Notes under the pieces: model-generated
Database searches by the model: none
What the model was told of the DNA's origin: nothing
The model's input: only the letters and a program-made list of their open reading frames with translations
Shown: piece after piece, positions 23,605 through 32,445 of the stretch
Numbering within the stretch: position 1 is the stretch's first letter
How the letters are laid out: each line of letters begins with the position of its first letter
Source: JBBRMG01 sp038230955
GTDB lineage: Bacteria > Patescibacteriota > Doudnabacteria > UBA920
Reading direction: 5' to 3'
DNA length: 39,070 bases
Assembly: GCA_038230955.1 (NCBI GenBank)
Contig: JBBRMG010000010.1
Location: forward strand, 1 to 39,070
Made by a program: the position numbers and the translations under genes

Positions 23605-25608
23605 ATGATCGAACCTGTGCTTTCGGAGCCTCAGTCTAGTTGGGATAAGCTCTATCAAAGTATTCGCTTTCCATATCGAGAAAATAGTTTAATTGGAGTA
23701 ACTTTTTTTATTGTTCTATTTTTGCCTCTGGTATTTTCACCATGGATGGCAGACAGTCTAGAGTTACCCAAATTGGCAATACTATTAATTAGCTTAGCAG
23801 CCGGCATATTCATTTTAACAACGTCTGGCAAAACTATTAGGTATAACAAGCGGCTGTATATTATATTTGGTTTATTTATTTTACAGGCGTTGCTGTCTAC
23901 AATATTTTCGTGGGATATTGGTACTAGTTTATTTGGGCTGTCTACCCGGTGGACTAGTTCCCTTTTGTTTTATAGTGCCTGGATAGCAGCAATTATTATA
24001 TTTATTCAAGCTATAGAAACTGATGCTCAATATTGGTTTTTAATAAAGACAGGCATAGTCACGGTGCTGGCAATAAATTTGTTTGCGATTGCTCAAAGTT
24101 TTGGGTTTGCTTATTATCCAGGGTTGGATCCAACAATCCGGTCTCTTGTCCCCAGTTTCCTAGGCAACCCCAATTTTTCTGCGATGTATGTAGCAGCCTT
24201 GTTGCCATTGGCAGTAGTCGCCTATGCACGAGCCACCACTGCCACCACTCGGGTTTATTATATTGCAGTATTGGCTAGTAGTATTGTCGCTCTTGGGTTA
24301 TTTAATAGCAGGGGAGCTATTATTGCTGGCGCGGTAAGCGGTGGAATTTTGACTTTAGGTGGGCTGATATATCGCTCACATCGTCGTGTGGCTGTTGCAG
24401 CGATGATTACAACAGTTTTTTTGTTGGTTGTTTCCGGGGCACTGCTTTTAGCTAGTCGCCCCCAGATTGTCCAAAATACCGTCGCTTTAACTGGAGCCGA
24501 TGCTAGTCAGAGAATATTAGTTTGGCAAAGATCACTGGAGTTTGTTCACGCTCATCCAATGTTCGGTGTCGGGCCCGGCAACTTTTATCTGGCCTATCAA
24601 AAGTATTTGAACTTGGCAATTCCAAATTTTGAAAATTTTGACGATGCGCATAATATTTTTTTGCATTTAGCAGTCAATGTGGGCTTGCCTATGTTGGTGC
24701 TTTATTTAATTTTGATTGTCCTAGGGCTATGGTGGGGATGGCGTTTATGGAAATCTACTAACAACCCAGTATACCTTGCCCTTTTTGCCTCTGTCATTAG
24801 TTGGCAGATTTCCGCTAGCTTTAATCCAGTAGTTATTCCCTGTTGGATACTATTGGCTTTGCTCTTGGTAGGGATATATCGTCACAACGTTCCCCTCACT
24901 CTTTTCTTGCCCCGTTTTGTCCGTTACGTATTTCGAGTCAAAGCAGTTTTTTTAATAGTAATTGTTTTGGCCTTCGGGTTGAATGACTATTTGACATTAG
25001 CGGCTGGAAATTATTATTACGCAAAGCAATATGATCAGTCCATTCGTTACGGCAGAATCGCCACAGCTCTGGATCCTTTTAATCATGGGGTCATGCGTTA
25101 CTGGATAGGTTCTCGTATAATGCTCAAGCAAGATCCGTCCAAAACAAATCGTTTGGTATCTTGGTTCTACTGGCTGCATCCAATGTCTTCTCGGCCAGTA
25201 TGGAGCGCTAGTATTCTGGAGTATCGGTTGTATCGTCAAACAAATGACCCGCAGTATTTACATTTGGCTTACGATTATGTGGATAGGTCCCTGGCACTGA
25301 CCCCCGACTATGGACCTTTATGCTTTTACGCCGCCTATATTCACTATCAGACAAAGGATAACGCTACAGCAATCAGCTACATAGAGAGAGCGATAAAAAT
25401 TGCCCCCAATGAGTTAATATACTGGTCGTTGTTGGCTAAGATTGATCAACAGACTGGCAATCGGGATGGTACTATTCGGGCATTGGAGCGTGCAGCAGCT
25501 ATCCAACGGGACTCCCGCGCTTACAAGCAGGTGTTGAAAAATGCGAAGAGTGAGGCTGACGTACAAAAAATCCAAATACCAATTAATTTTTCTGAGCCTG
25601 ATATTTAA
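23605..25608 (+). CDS. O-antigen ligase/polymerase-family membrane protein with TPR tail, candidate pilin oligosaccharyltransferase
   Basis: 667 residues from the ATG at 23605; the upstream in-frame extension covers the terminator and is rejected. About 10-12 TM helices fill residues ~30-430 and ~460-480. The Wzy_C-type outer loop contains RILVWQRSLEFVHAHPMFGVGPGNF and DDAHNIFLHLAVNVG with His349, the conserved region of WaaL/PglL/TfpO-like enzymes. The C-terminal ~150 residues form TPR-like repeats (YAAYIHYQTKDNATAISYIERAI, LLAKIDQQTGNRDGTIRALERAA). Members move lipid-linked glycans to a protein or lipid acceptor, or polymerise them. Placed directly after the pilin and ahead of glycan synthesis genes, protein O-glycosylation of pilin is likely, but surface polysaccharide ligation is not excluded. 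Confidence 0.8.
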   Translation: MIEPVLSEPQSSWDKLYQSIRFPYRENSLIGVTFFIVLFLPLVFSPWMADSLELPKLAILLISLAAGIFILTTSGKTIRYNKRLYIIFGLFILQALLSTIFSWDIGTSLFGLSTRWTSSLLFYSAWIAAIIIFIQAIETDAQYWFLIKTGIVTVLAINLFAIAQSFGFAYYPGLDPTIRSLVPSFLGNPNFSAMYVAALLPLAVVAYARATTATTRVYYIAVLASSIVALGLFNSRGAIIAGAVSGGILTLGGLIYRSHRRVAVAAMITTVFLLVVSGALLLASRPQIVQNTVALTGADASQRILVWQRSLEFVHAHPMFGVGPGNFYLAYQKYLNLAIPNFENFDDAHNIFLHLAVNVGLPMLVLYLILIVLGLWWGWRLWKSTNNPVYLALFASVISWQISASFNPVVIPCWILLALLLVGIYRHNVPLTLFLPRFVRYVFRVKAVFLIVIVLAFGLNDYLTLAAGNYYYAKQYDQSIRYGRIATALDPFNHGVMRYWIGSRIMLKQDPSKTNRLVSWFYWLHPMSSRPVWSASILEYRLYRQTNDPQYLHLAYDYVDRSLALTPDYGPLCFYAAYIHYQTKDNATAISYIERAIKIAPNELIYWSLLAKIDQQTGNRDGTIRALERAAAIQRDSRAYKQVLKNAKSEADVQKIQIPINFSEPDI

Positions 25609-25611
25609 ACT

Positions 25612-26373
25612 ATGAATTTTTTAAAAAAAATTGGACAATACTATTTTGATTTATGCCGACAAACGGAGCTAAAGGATCGCACCTATGAACGGTTGCACCC
25701 AAAGTTTTGGCACAAAGATTACTTCGTTCTTCACTTCATTAATCACAATATCAGACGGACGATGAAACATCGCCCTGCTGGCTCAGTGCTGGATTTGGGC
25801 TGTTCTCATAAACCGTACGCACCCATTATAAAAGCGCAGAAATATGTGGGGGTAGATTTTTTTAATAGTGACTTTGCGGACATTAAGGCGGATTTAAATA
25901 TTGAGCAAGATTTTGGCGAGCGCTATAATTTAGTGGTCTGCTTTGATACGATGGAACATGTTTTGCGCACTGACAATCTGATTGCGACGATGCGGAATAG
26001 TATTAAACCAGGCGGACGGATAGTTGTCACCGCCCCGTTCTTTTATGGCATTCACGATGAGCCGGAAGACTACCACCGATTCACGGAATATTTTTACCGA
26101 TCGACATTTAAACCGGACTTTCAGTTATTGAAGTTAGAGCGATCTAATACCTACTTTTCGTCTCTCGTTTTTAGTTGCAATAGTATAATGTATAGATTGC
26201 CAGTACCTTATTTCTTAAAATATCCTTTGTATGCCGTAATTAATGTTTTTGGTATAATAGTGGAGTATATTAGCAGACAAATTCCTGTATTAATTCCTGC
26301 GGTTTGGCTGAAAAATTTTATTTGGTCAGCTCCGCTGGAATATTTTGCTGTTTATGAAGCGCAAGTAAAATAA
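25612..26373 (+). CDS. SAM-dependent methyltransferase (class I), glycan block
   Basis: 253 residues. Motif I is SVLDLGCSHKPYAPII, followed by YVGVDFF (motif II) and YNLVVCFDTMEHVLRTDNLIATMRNSIKPGGRIVVTAPFF (motifs III-IV). This is a Methyltransf_11/23-type fold. The substrate is probably a sugar or lipid-linked glycan because of its neighbours. A hydrophobic stretch at ~200-225 may touch the membrane. It starts 3 bp after the preceding stop, so it is in the same operon. Confidence 0.8.
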   Translation: MNFLKKIGQYYFDLCRQTELKDRTYERLHPKFWHKDYFVLHFINHNIRRTMKHRPAGSVLDLGCSHKPYAPIIKAQKYVGVDFFNSDFADIKADLNIEQDFGERYNLVVCFDTMEHVLRTDNLIATMRNSIKPGGRIVVTAPFFYGIHDEPEDYHRFTEYFYRSTFKPDFQLLKLERSNTYFSSLVFSCNSIMYRLPVPYFLKYPLYAVINVFGIIVEYISRQIPVLIPAVWLKNFIWSAPLEYFAVYEAQVK

Positions 26374-26378
26374 TAATA

Positions 26379-27104
26379 ATGAGCCAGCCATACTCCGCCA
26401 ATTATTACAAAGAACAAAAAGATGGTTCTTATCGTTCAGCACAAATCATCGTACCCTTGGTGTTGGAATATATAAAGCCTCAGAGCGTGGTTGATTTTGG
26501 CTGCGGCGTAGGCAACTGGTTGTCCGTTTTCCACGATCAAGGAGTCTCTGAAATCCGAGGATTAGACGGGGACTATGTGGATCGGACACAGTTGCGGATT
26601 CAAAGGGACTGTTTTATTGCCACCGATTTAACCGTTCCGCTGTCCCCGCTACGTCAGTATGATTTAGCTATGTCAGTGGAGGTGGCAGAACATATTCCGG
26701 CGGACAAGGCCGATCAGTTTGTGCAAGCATTAACAGACTCTGCGCCGGTTGTGTTGTTTTCTGCGGCTGCGCCTTATCAGGGAGGCACTTCTCATGTCAA
26801 TGAACAATGGCCCGAGTATTGGGTTGAAAAATTTGCTGCTAGAGGGTATGAAGTTATTGACCCATTGCGCCGGCGCATTTGGGACAATAGCGAGATAGAT
26901 TGGTGGTACGCTCAAAATATAATGTTCTTTGTTAAAACTGATGTGATCCACAGTTATCCGGCATTGCTAATCGCGCGCGCCACAACGTTTATTAGTCAGT
27001 TATCGCTAGTTCATCCGCGCAGCTTGAGTATCCGCAGTTTATGGCACGCCGGGCCGAAGCTTTTGCGCGGGGCGATAATGCGGAAGATGGGCAAGCATGA
27101 TTGA
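26379..27104 (+). CDS. SAM-dependent methyltransferase, second in glycan block
   Basis: 241 residues. Motif I is SVVDFGCGVGNWLSVF, then EIRGLDGDYVDRTQL and YDLAMSVEVAEHIPADKADQFVQAL. The later motif SAAAPYQGGTSHVNEQWPEYW with conserved Trp resembles methyltransferases found in polysaccharide clusters. It overlaps the glycosyltransferase start by 8 bp. The substrate is not visible. Confidence 0.8.
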   Translation: MSQPYSANYYKEQKDGSYRSAQIIVPLVLEYIKPQSVVDFGCGVGNWLSVFHDQGVSEIRGLDGDYVDRTQLRIQRDCFIATDLTVPLSPLRQYDLAMSVEVAEHIPADKADQFVQALTDSAPVVLFSAAAPYQGGTSHVNEQWPEYWVEKFAARGYEVIDPLRRRIWDNSEIDWWYAQNIMFFVKTDVIHSYPALLIARATTFISQLSLVHPRSLSIRSLWHAGPKLLRGAIMRKMGKHD

Positions 27105-27906
27105 CCCGATAGTCTCAATAGTTATGCCAGCCTATAATAACTCCCAGTTTATTGGTCAAGCAATTAGCAGTGTTCAGAAGCAATTATTTGAGTCCTGGGA
27201 ATTGCTGGTCATAAACGATGGATCGGTGGATGACACGCAGTCGATTATTGAGGATATAGCGAAAACTGACCCGCGTATTAAAATTTATTATCATAAGCAT
27301 AATCAGGGTTTAGTCTCTACTTTAAACCATGGCTTAGCAGAAGCAAAAGGGTCCTTGGTGGCCCGTTTGGATAGTGATGATTATTGGACTGATCCGACAA
27401 AACTGGAGAAACAAGTTGCATTTTTGAATGACCATCCTGGATACGTTTTGGTAGGAACATCTGGCCAAGCGGTGAGTGAGCAAGGGCAATTTTTGTTTGA
27501 CTTATCATTTCCCGAACGAGATGAGGACATCCGTAAAGTTTTATTACGGCGCAATTGTTTTATTCATAGCAGTGTTATGTTCCGAACCGAAATTGTCAAA
27601 AAACTGGGTAGTTATATGGGCACAGAGGGATACGTAGAAGATTATGAATTATGGCTTCGTTTAGGGACGCATTATAATTTTTTTGTGCTGCCAGGAAATA
27701 TGGTTAGCTACCGTATTAATCCGCTGGGGTTGACCCAAACTAAAAGCATCGCCCAGTATCAGGCGTTTATCGCATTAGCAAAGAAGTTTCGCGGCCAATA
27801 CCCCAATTTTTATCGATCCTATTTATCAATGCAATTAAAAACATGGTTTATAATGTTGTTTGGTATCGGGATGCTCAATCGGGTTAAACAACAGTTTATT
27901 AAATAA
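27097..27906 (+). CDS. Family 2 glycosyltransferase (GT-A fold)
   Basis: 269 residues. N-terminal VSIVMPAYNNSQFIGQAISSV and VINDGSVDDTQSII form the nucleotide-binding part. The DxD-type motif is ARLDSDDYW. GYVEDYELWLRLG supplies the acidic base region typical of GT2. The C-terminus ends in a membrane-proximal basic/aromatic stretch. It would transfer a sugar from a nucleotide donor to the lipid-linked glycan begun by the next gene product. Confidence 0.9.
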   Translation: MIDPIVSIVMPAYNNSQFIGQAISSVQKQLFESWELLVINDGSVDDTQSIIEDIAKTDPRIKIYYHKHNQGLVSTLNHGLAEAKGSLVARLDSDDYWTDPTKLEKQVAFLNDHPGYVLVGTSGQAVSEQGQFLFDLSFPERDEDIRKVLLRRNCFIHSSVMFRTEIVKKLGSYMGTEGYVEDYELWLRLGTHYNFFVLPGNMVSYRINPLGLTQTKSIAQYQAFIALAKKFRGQYPNFYRSYLSMQLKTWFIMLFGIGMLNRVKQQFIK

Positions 27907-27908
27907 GT

Positions 27909-29222
27909 ATGAACACACTAGGAAAAGCAGCTATGTCGTGGTTACTGGCATTATCAACATTAGTGGTTTTTTATGCGAGTCTGTATGTTGTTATCCATAT
28001 CTGGTATCCCGCTGGGCTCGATCCTGCGCGTTTTCGACTGCATTTTATCCACTTCACATTCATATATATATTATGGATGTTAATCTTTTTTATTCATGGA
28101 GTATTTGATGCGAAATTTTTAAGAACCCCGCGCAACATTATTTTAAATATTGTTTCAGCGATGACCATTAATTTAGTTATTGCTGTCGCCTATTTTTATT
28201 TTCAACCGAATTTAACTTTAACTCCCCGCCGTTTTTTGCTGCTGCATATAGTGTTCACTTTTGTAACCATAGTTCTATGGTTATTAATAGTAAGGTACAT
28301 TTTAGCAGAGCGCTTAGTGGAGCATTTGTACGTTCTATCGGTAGGGGACGATACACCAAATCTGGTAGGAGAATTGGAACAGTATAGGTTTATGGGAATC
28401 AGAATTGTCGGGATTATCGATTATGCGGATCTAGATCAGCTGAAAGTTTTGACTGAGACTCAGTTAGTGATTCCCGATACGCAGCACATGAGCCCAGATT
28501 TACTTCAGCGCCTGTATGCTTTGCGTTCGCACTCAGTAGTCTTGCATAATTATCGCACTTTGTACGAAACCTTGGCACGCAAAGTATATCTGACTAGTTT
28601 AAATGAAGCCTGGTTTTTAGAAAATGTCAGTTACCGTACCCGACGTTTTTATAATTTTTTTAAGCGAGCTATAGATATGTCGGTAGGAATTATTGGTTTA
28701 ATCCTGCTTGCGGTGGTTTATTATCCAGTGGCTATGTTAATAAAGTTCAGTTCCCATGGGCCAATCCTATTCAAACAGCCGCGGGTGGGGCAGTATGGTA
28801 CAATATTTACAGTGTACAAATTTAGAACTATGGCCTCAGAGGGCAACCCGGGAAATACCTGGACTACCCTCGGGGATAAGCGTATTACCCCGGTTGGAGC
28901 GTTCTTGCGTCGAGCGCGGCTAGATGAGCTGCCTCAGGTCATAAACTTAGTCAGAGGCAATATGAGTTTAGTTGGGCCTCGCCCTGAGCAAGCCCATATT
29001 GTGGACCAATTACGTAATGACATTCCGTTTTATGATGAGCGTCATATGGTTAAGCCCGGTGTTACTGGATGGGGACAGCTCAATGTTTATGCTCGATCAG
29101 TGGCGGATTCTGCGGCCAAGTTACAATATGATTTATATTACATCAAATATAATTCGTTGCTATTCGATTTAGAAATAATTTTAAAAACTATTTATCACGT
29201 CCTGACCTCTAGGGATAATTAA
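27909..29222 (+). CDS. Polyprenyl-phosphate sugar-1-phosphate transferase (WbaP/PglC-type initiating enzyme)
   Basis: 437 residues. Four to five TM helices in the first ~140 residues, a CoA-binding-like middle part, then a membrane-dipping helix (FFKRAIDMSVGIIGLILL) followed by the catalytic domain: GPILFKQPRVGQYG, VYKFRTM, RRARLDELPQVINLVRGNMSLVGPRPE, VKPGVTGWGQLN. This is the bacterial sugar transferase domain, with the Asp-Glu dyad in LDELPQ. It starts the glycan on undecaprenyl phosphate in the inner membrane. With the GT2, methyltransferases and OTase-like gene it makes a short but complete assembly line. Confidence 0.93.
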   Translation: MNTLGKAAMSWLLALSTLVVFYASLYVVIHIWYPAGLDPARFRLHFIHFTFIYILWMLIFFIHGVFDAKFLRTPRNIILNIVSAMTINLVIAVAYFYFQPNLTLTPRRFLLLHIVFTFVTIVLWLLIVRYILAERLVEHLYVLSVGDDTPNLVGELEQYRFMGIRIVGIIDYADLDQLKVLTETQLVIPDTQHMSPDLLQRLYALRSHSVVLHNYRTLYETLARKVYLTSLNEAWFLENVSYRTRRFYNFFKRAIDMSVGIIGLILLAVVYYPVAMLIKFSSHGPILFKQPRVGQYGTIFTVYKFRTMASEGNPGNTWTTLGDKRITPVGAFLRRARLDELPQVINLVRGNMSLVGPRPEQAHIVDQLRNDIPFYDERHMVKPGVTGWGQLNVYARSVADSAAKLQYDLYYIKYNSLLFDLEIILKTIYHVLTSRDN

Positions 29223-29229
29223 TACCATA

Positions 29230-29610
29230 ATGTTCACAACTCGCATATCTCAAAACTTATTATTGGGTGGAGCTACTATCGTATTAGTTGCTCTGGTTTT
29301 GTGGGGGGTAGTTGCCGGTAGTCGAGCGGGGAAGAGTACGGTCGTTTTAAAAAACACCCAATCTGTCTCAGACGGGCTTAAGTTGTTCTTTCGTGACCAA
29401 AACCGATATCCTAGTACCCAAGAATTTGTTGATCAAAATATTATGTTGCAATATTTTAGTGTATTTCCATTCGCTAACATTGTGGGAGGAAGTTGCACTA
29501 AAACATTTTCTTATTATAGTGCGAATCAGCAAAGCTATGAGCTGAGCTTTTGTTTGCCTAAAGCTATGAACGGTTTTGCTCCAGGTTGGAACAAGTTAAC
29601 TCAACCTTAG
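29230..29610 (+). CDS. Pilin-like protein lacking a prepilin cleavage motif
   Basis: 126 residues. A single N-terminal TM helix (~10-29) starts without the G|FTLIE signature. The following helix (VVLKNTQSVSDGLKLFFRDQNRYPSTQEF) and the C-terminus (GGSCTKTFSYYSANQQSYELSFCLPKAMNGFAPGW) parallel the major pilin, including the two Cys and the APG near the end. So the soluble domain seems pilin-derived while the N-terminus cannot be processed by PilD. It lies 4 bp before pilD. It might anchor or regulate the pilus, or be a decoy substrate. Confidence 0.7.
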   Translation: MFTTRISQNLLLGGATIVLVALVLWGVVAGSRAGKSTVVLKNTQSVSDGLKLFFRDQNRYPSTQEFVDQNIMLQYFSVFPFANIVGGSCTKTFSYYSANQQSYELSFCLPKAMNGFAPGWNKLTQP

Positions 29611-29614
29611 ACCA

Positions 29615-30418
29615 ATGGATTTAACTATTATTGTTGTCGCTAGTTTTGTCTTTGGGCTGGTTATTGGTAGTTTTCTCAATGTCGTCATTTGGCGGTTGCC
29701 CCGTCAGGAGTCATTGGGTGGCCGATCTCATTGCCCAAATTGCGATACCCGATTAAGTGCGGTGCATTTGATCCCAGTAATAAGTTATTTAGTTCAAGGC
29801 AAAAAATGCCATCACTGTCGTAAGTCGATATCATTTCGGTATCCCTTAATTGAGATTATTACTGGTTTATTGTTTGCCAGTGCCGCGATTTTCTTACACC
29901 CTGTGTTATTAGCGGAGTACGTTGCATTAGCCCGATTGATGTTTGTTTTGGCAGTATTAGTTGCAGTGTTCGTTATTGACTTAGAGCACTATTTAATTTT
30001 AGATGTTATTATCTTTCCGGCGGTTGTCGTTGTATTGATTAGCAATCTAATTTTGGATTTATTACATCATCAAACAATTTTGTCACTCCATTCGCTTACT
30101 GGCGGCGGTGTGATAGCTGGAGCGGGATTTGCCCTATTCTTTTATGGGTTGTGGGCTTTTTCTAAAGGCAGATGGATGGGCTTTGGTGATGTGAAACTGA
30201 GCTTACTATTGGGGTTGGCTTTAGGTCTTCCAGTTGCCTTTGTTGGTTTTATTGGCTCTTTTTGGTTAGGTGCCATTTTGGGAGGAATTCTCATGGTCAC
30301 CGGAAAAAAAACCATGAATAGCCGGTTACCCTTTGGCACATTTTTAGCCGTTGGGAGTGCCATAGCTATGTTTTATGGAATGACCCTGTGGGATGCTTAT
30401 ATGCGCTTAATACTATAG
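29615..30418 (+). CDS. pilD: Prepilin peptidase PilD
   Basis: 267 residues. The N-terminal methyltransferase-like part has the tetracysteine zinc motif (Cys40-x2-Cys43 and Cys65-x2-Cys68). The aspartyl protease part has the two catalytic Asp motifs, in IDLEHYLILD and GFGDVKL. Seven to eight TM helices. It cleaves prepilins after the Gly of G|FTLIE and may N-methylate the new N-terminus. The pilin-like gene before it and the minor pilins after it make its substrates evident. Confidence 0.96.
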   Translation: MDLTIIVVASFVFGLVIGSFLNVVIWRLPRQESLGGRSHCPNCDTRLSAVHLIPVISYLVQGKKCHHCRKSISFRYPLIEIITGLLFASAAIFLHPVLLAEYVALARLMFVLAVLVAVFVIDLEHYLILDVIIFPAVVVVLISNLILDLLHHQTILSLHSLTGGGVIAGAGFALFFYGLWAFSKGRWMGFGDVKLSLLLGLALGLPVAFVGFIGSFWLGAILGGILMVTGKKTMNSRLPFGTFLAVGSAIAMFYGMTLWDAYMRLIL

Positions 30419-30447
30419 TTGTTTTTAGAGGTTATTTGTCGTATAAT
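30419..30447 (+). promoter_or_regulatory. Promoter for the minor pilin genes
   Basis: TTGTTT (30419-30424), 17-bp spacer, TATAAT (30442-30447), starting directly after the pilD stop. Confidence 0.55.
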
Positions 30448-30466
30448 GGTATTAGAAAATAATGCA

Positions 30467-31066
30467 ATGATGAAACAAAAACAACAAGGGTTTACGATAA
30501 TTGAATTATTGGTAGTTATAGCCATTATGGGCACTATCGCCTCTATTTTAGTTGTGAATTACAATAGACAAGGCGGTGTCCGGAGCGTGAAAATTGCTCA
30601 AAGCCAATTGAGTACTAACATTCGTAAAATTCAAAGCTATATATTATCATCACGAAATATTAGTGGAAACGGTGTTACTAATCCCCCACATGACTATGCT
30701 ATTTCTCTCTTTGTAAACGGCACCTCTTATGACTTGCAAGGAATTGACTCAGTGTCTAATACTGTCACCACGCTAGAAACCATTAAACTCCCACAAGGGG
30801 TAGTGATATCACAGATTCAAATAGCTAATCCTGCCAACAACGTGAATCAGGCAGTCGTAGCCTATGCATCTCCCTATGGTAAAATGTATGTCATTGGGAA
30901 GAGTACGGACTGCGCGTCCGATTTTCCCACTGCCAATAGAAACCCATCTTGCCTCCTACAGCTGGCGGATCGACAGGTCACCATTACTTTAACCGATCAG
31001 AAATCTCAGCTGACAAAAACGGTGACTCTGTATGGAGTGTCTGGCACAGTTAGTTCAAGTAAATAA
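30467..31066 (+). CDS. Minor prepilin (GspH/FimT-like)
   Basis: 199 residues from ATG 30467; ATG 30470 is equally possible, and a longer upstream frame covers the promoter. Prepilin motif QQG|FTIIELLVVIAIMG with Glu at +5. The rest is a beta-rich globular domain with two Cys near the C-terminus (TDCASD and PSCLLQ). First of four minor pilins in a row, which prime pilus assembly in other systems. Confidence 0.88.
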   Translation: MMKQKQQGFTIIELLVVIAIMGTIASILVVNYNRQGGVRSVKIAQSQLSTNIRKIQSYILSSRNISGNGVTNPPHDYAISLFVNGTSYDLQGIDSVSNTVTTLETIKLPQGVVISQIQIANPANNVNQAVVAYASPYGKMYVIGKSTDCASDFPTANRNPSCLLQLADRQVTITLTDQKSQLTKTVTLYGVSGTVSSSK

Positions 31067-31069
31067 AGT

Positions 31070-31816
31070 ATGTTTAAAAATCATCCTACAAGTTTCGAAG
31101 AAACCGGCCAAACTCTTATTGAGACAATGGTCGCCGTTTTCATTATGGTTATGGGTATTACGGCAGCACTAGGTCTGGCTAACTATTCGCTCAATGCTTC
31201 GAGCGGCATTCGTAATCAGATTATTGGTATGGGATTGGCGCGAGAAGGCGTTGAGGCTTTTAAGAATATGAGGGATACCAATTGGCTTGTAGATACTCTT
31301 AGCAGTGATTGCTATAATTATGCAACTGGCAGCCAGGGAAACGCCCAAGGAAACAACCAAGAGGACGGCCAAGGAAACAACCAAGGAAACGCCGCGACTC
31401 CCTCATATTGTTATCGTAACTGGCTCAACCCAAGTGCTGGTTACAATATTCAGCCTCGGGATCTTTCTATTCCCACATTCACAGTAGATTTCGACGCCAC
31501 TAGAGGACAATTCTGGGCTCCTGTAGACCACAGTGTAAGCGCCGGAAGTTATCAGTTAAATTATGATCCGAATGCAGGGGTTAATGGTTTCTATTCGCAC
31601 AACCTCAGTTACGCACCCTCTAGTTTTTATCGTCAAGTGGTAATGGATACCAGTACTAATACCGGTGTATTTAGTCAGGATATTGGTCCACGGGTATTGC
31701 TTACCTCCCGAGTATGGTGGACCGATGGCAAATGCCCAAAAACCCAAACTTGGCCAGGCAAAGGCCATTGTTCTATTGAACTGCAGATGTACCTCACTAA
31801 TTGGAAGACCTTTTAA
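31070..31816 (+). CDS. Minor prepilin (PilV-like) with Gly-Asn-Gln repeat loop
   Basis: 248 residues. Atypical motif EETG|QTLIETMVAVFIMVMG, with Gln instead of Phe at +1 but Glu at +5. A PilV-like segment follows (NQIIGMGLAREGVEAFKNMRD). Residues 89-107 form a low-complexity QGN/QGNN repeat between two Cys (81 and 114), likely a surface loop. It starts 3 bp after the previous gene. Confidence 0.85.
   Translation: MFKNHPTSFEETGQTLIETMVAVFIMVMGITAALGLANYSLNASSGIRNQIIGMGLAREGVEAFKNMRDTNWLVDTLSSDCYNYATGSQGNAQGNNQEDGQGNNQGNAATPSYCYRNWLNPSAGYNIQPRDLSIPTFTVDFDATRGQFWAPVDHSVSAGSYQLNYDPNAGVNGFYSHNLSYAPSSFYRQVVMDTSTNTGVFSQDIGPRVLLTSRVWWTDGKCPKTQTWPGKGHCSIELQMYLTNWKTF
31345..31384 (+). repeat. 16-bp direct repeat in the PilV-like gene
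   Basis: CCAAGGAAACAACCAA occurs at 31345-31360 and 31369-31384 (period 24), in frame, encoding QGNNQ units. The period is a multiple of three, so copy-number change would lengthen or shorten the loop without frameshift. Confidence 0.8.
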
Positions 31817-31821
31817 AAATA

Positions 31822-32445
31822 ATGTCATTCCGTAACCGACAACAAGGATTCACCTTAATGGAGATAATGGTCGCTACTAGTATTTTTGCTGGTGTCCTTT
31901 TGATGATGTTAGTATTATTTAATTACACTTTGAGAATAAATCGCCGGGTGGAAGCATTGCGGCAATTATCTCAAGCCAGCAGGAACTTTACAGAATTTAT
32001 TGTGCGTGAAATTCGCAATGGCAACGTTGATTATACGGGAACAGTAGATTCGGCTCATTGCCCCTCAGGTAATCCGACCTATGATCCCACAAGAAATCAG
32101 TCTCTAGCTTTAGTTAATCATAATGGTGATCGAGAGTGCTTTTACCTTGCCATTATCGATTCCCAGAACGCGAATTTGATGATATCACGATTGTCGGTCA
32201 ATGGTCAGCAAGTTACCGAGCAAGTGAATCCATCTAATGTAAATATTAGTCCTAATGCGTTCCATTTTTATGTTCAGCCTTCTACTGACCCATATGTATC
32301 TACTCAGGGTGCCTATCGGGGCATCCAGCCGTTTGTGACGTTAACTATGAATTTTGCTGTTCAAGTCAACCCATTAGATCCAATTATAACTTTACCTTAT
32401 CAAACAACCGTTTCTACAGACGCATATGATACACCTCACCGATAA
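31822..32445 (+). CDS. Minor prepilin (PilW-like)
   Basis: 207 residues from ATG 31822; an upstream TTG would add seven residues that disrupt the leader. Motif RQQG|FTLMEIMVATSIFAG with Glu at +5, then NRRVEALRQLSQASRNFTEFIVREIRNG, the layout of PilW/GspJ-like proteins. It overlaps the next gene by 20 bp. Confidence 0.88.
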   Translation: MSFRNRQQGFTLMEIMVATSIFAGVLLMMLVLFNYTLRINRRVEALRQLSQASRNFTEFIVREIRNGNVDYTGTVDSAHCPSGNPTYDPTRNQSLALVNHNGDRECFYLAIIDSQNANLMISRLSVNGQQVTEQVNPSNVNISPNAFHFYVQPSTDPYVSTQGAYRGIQPFVTLTMNFAVQVNPLDPIITLPYQTTVSTDAYDTPHR

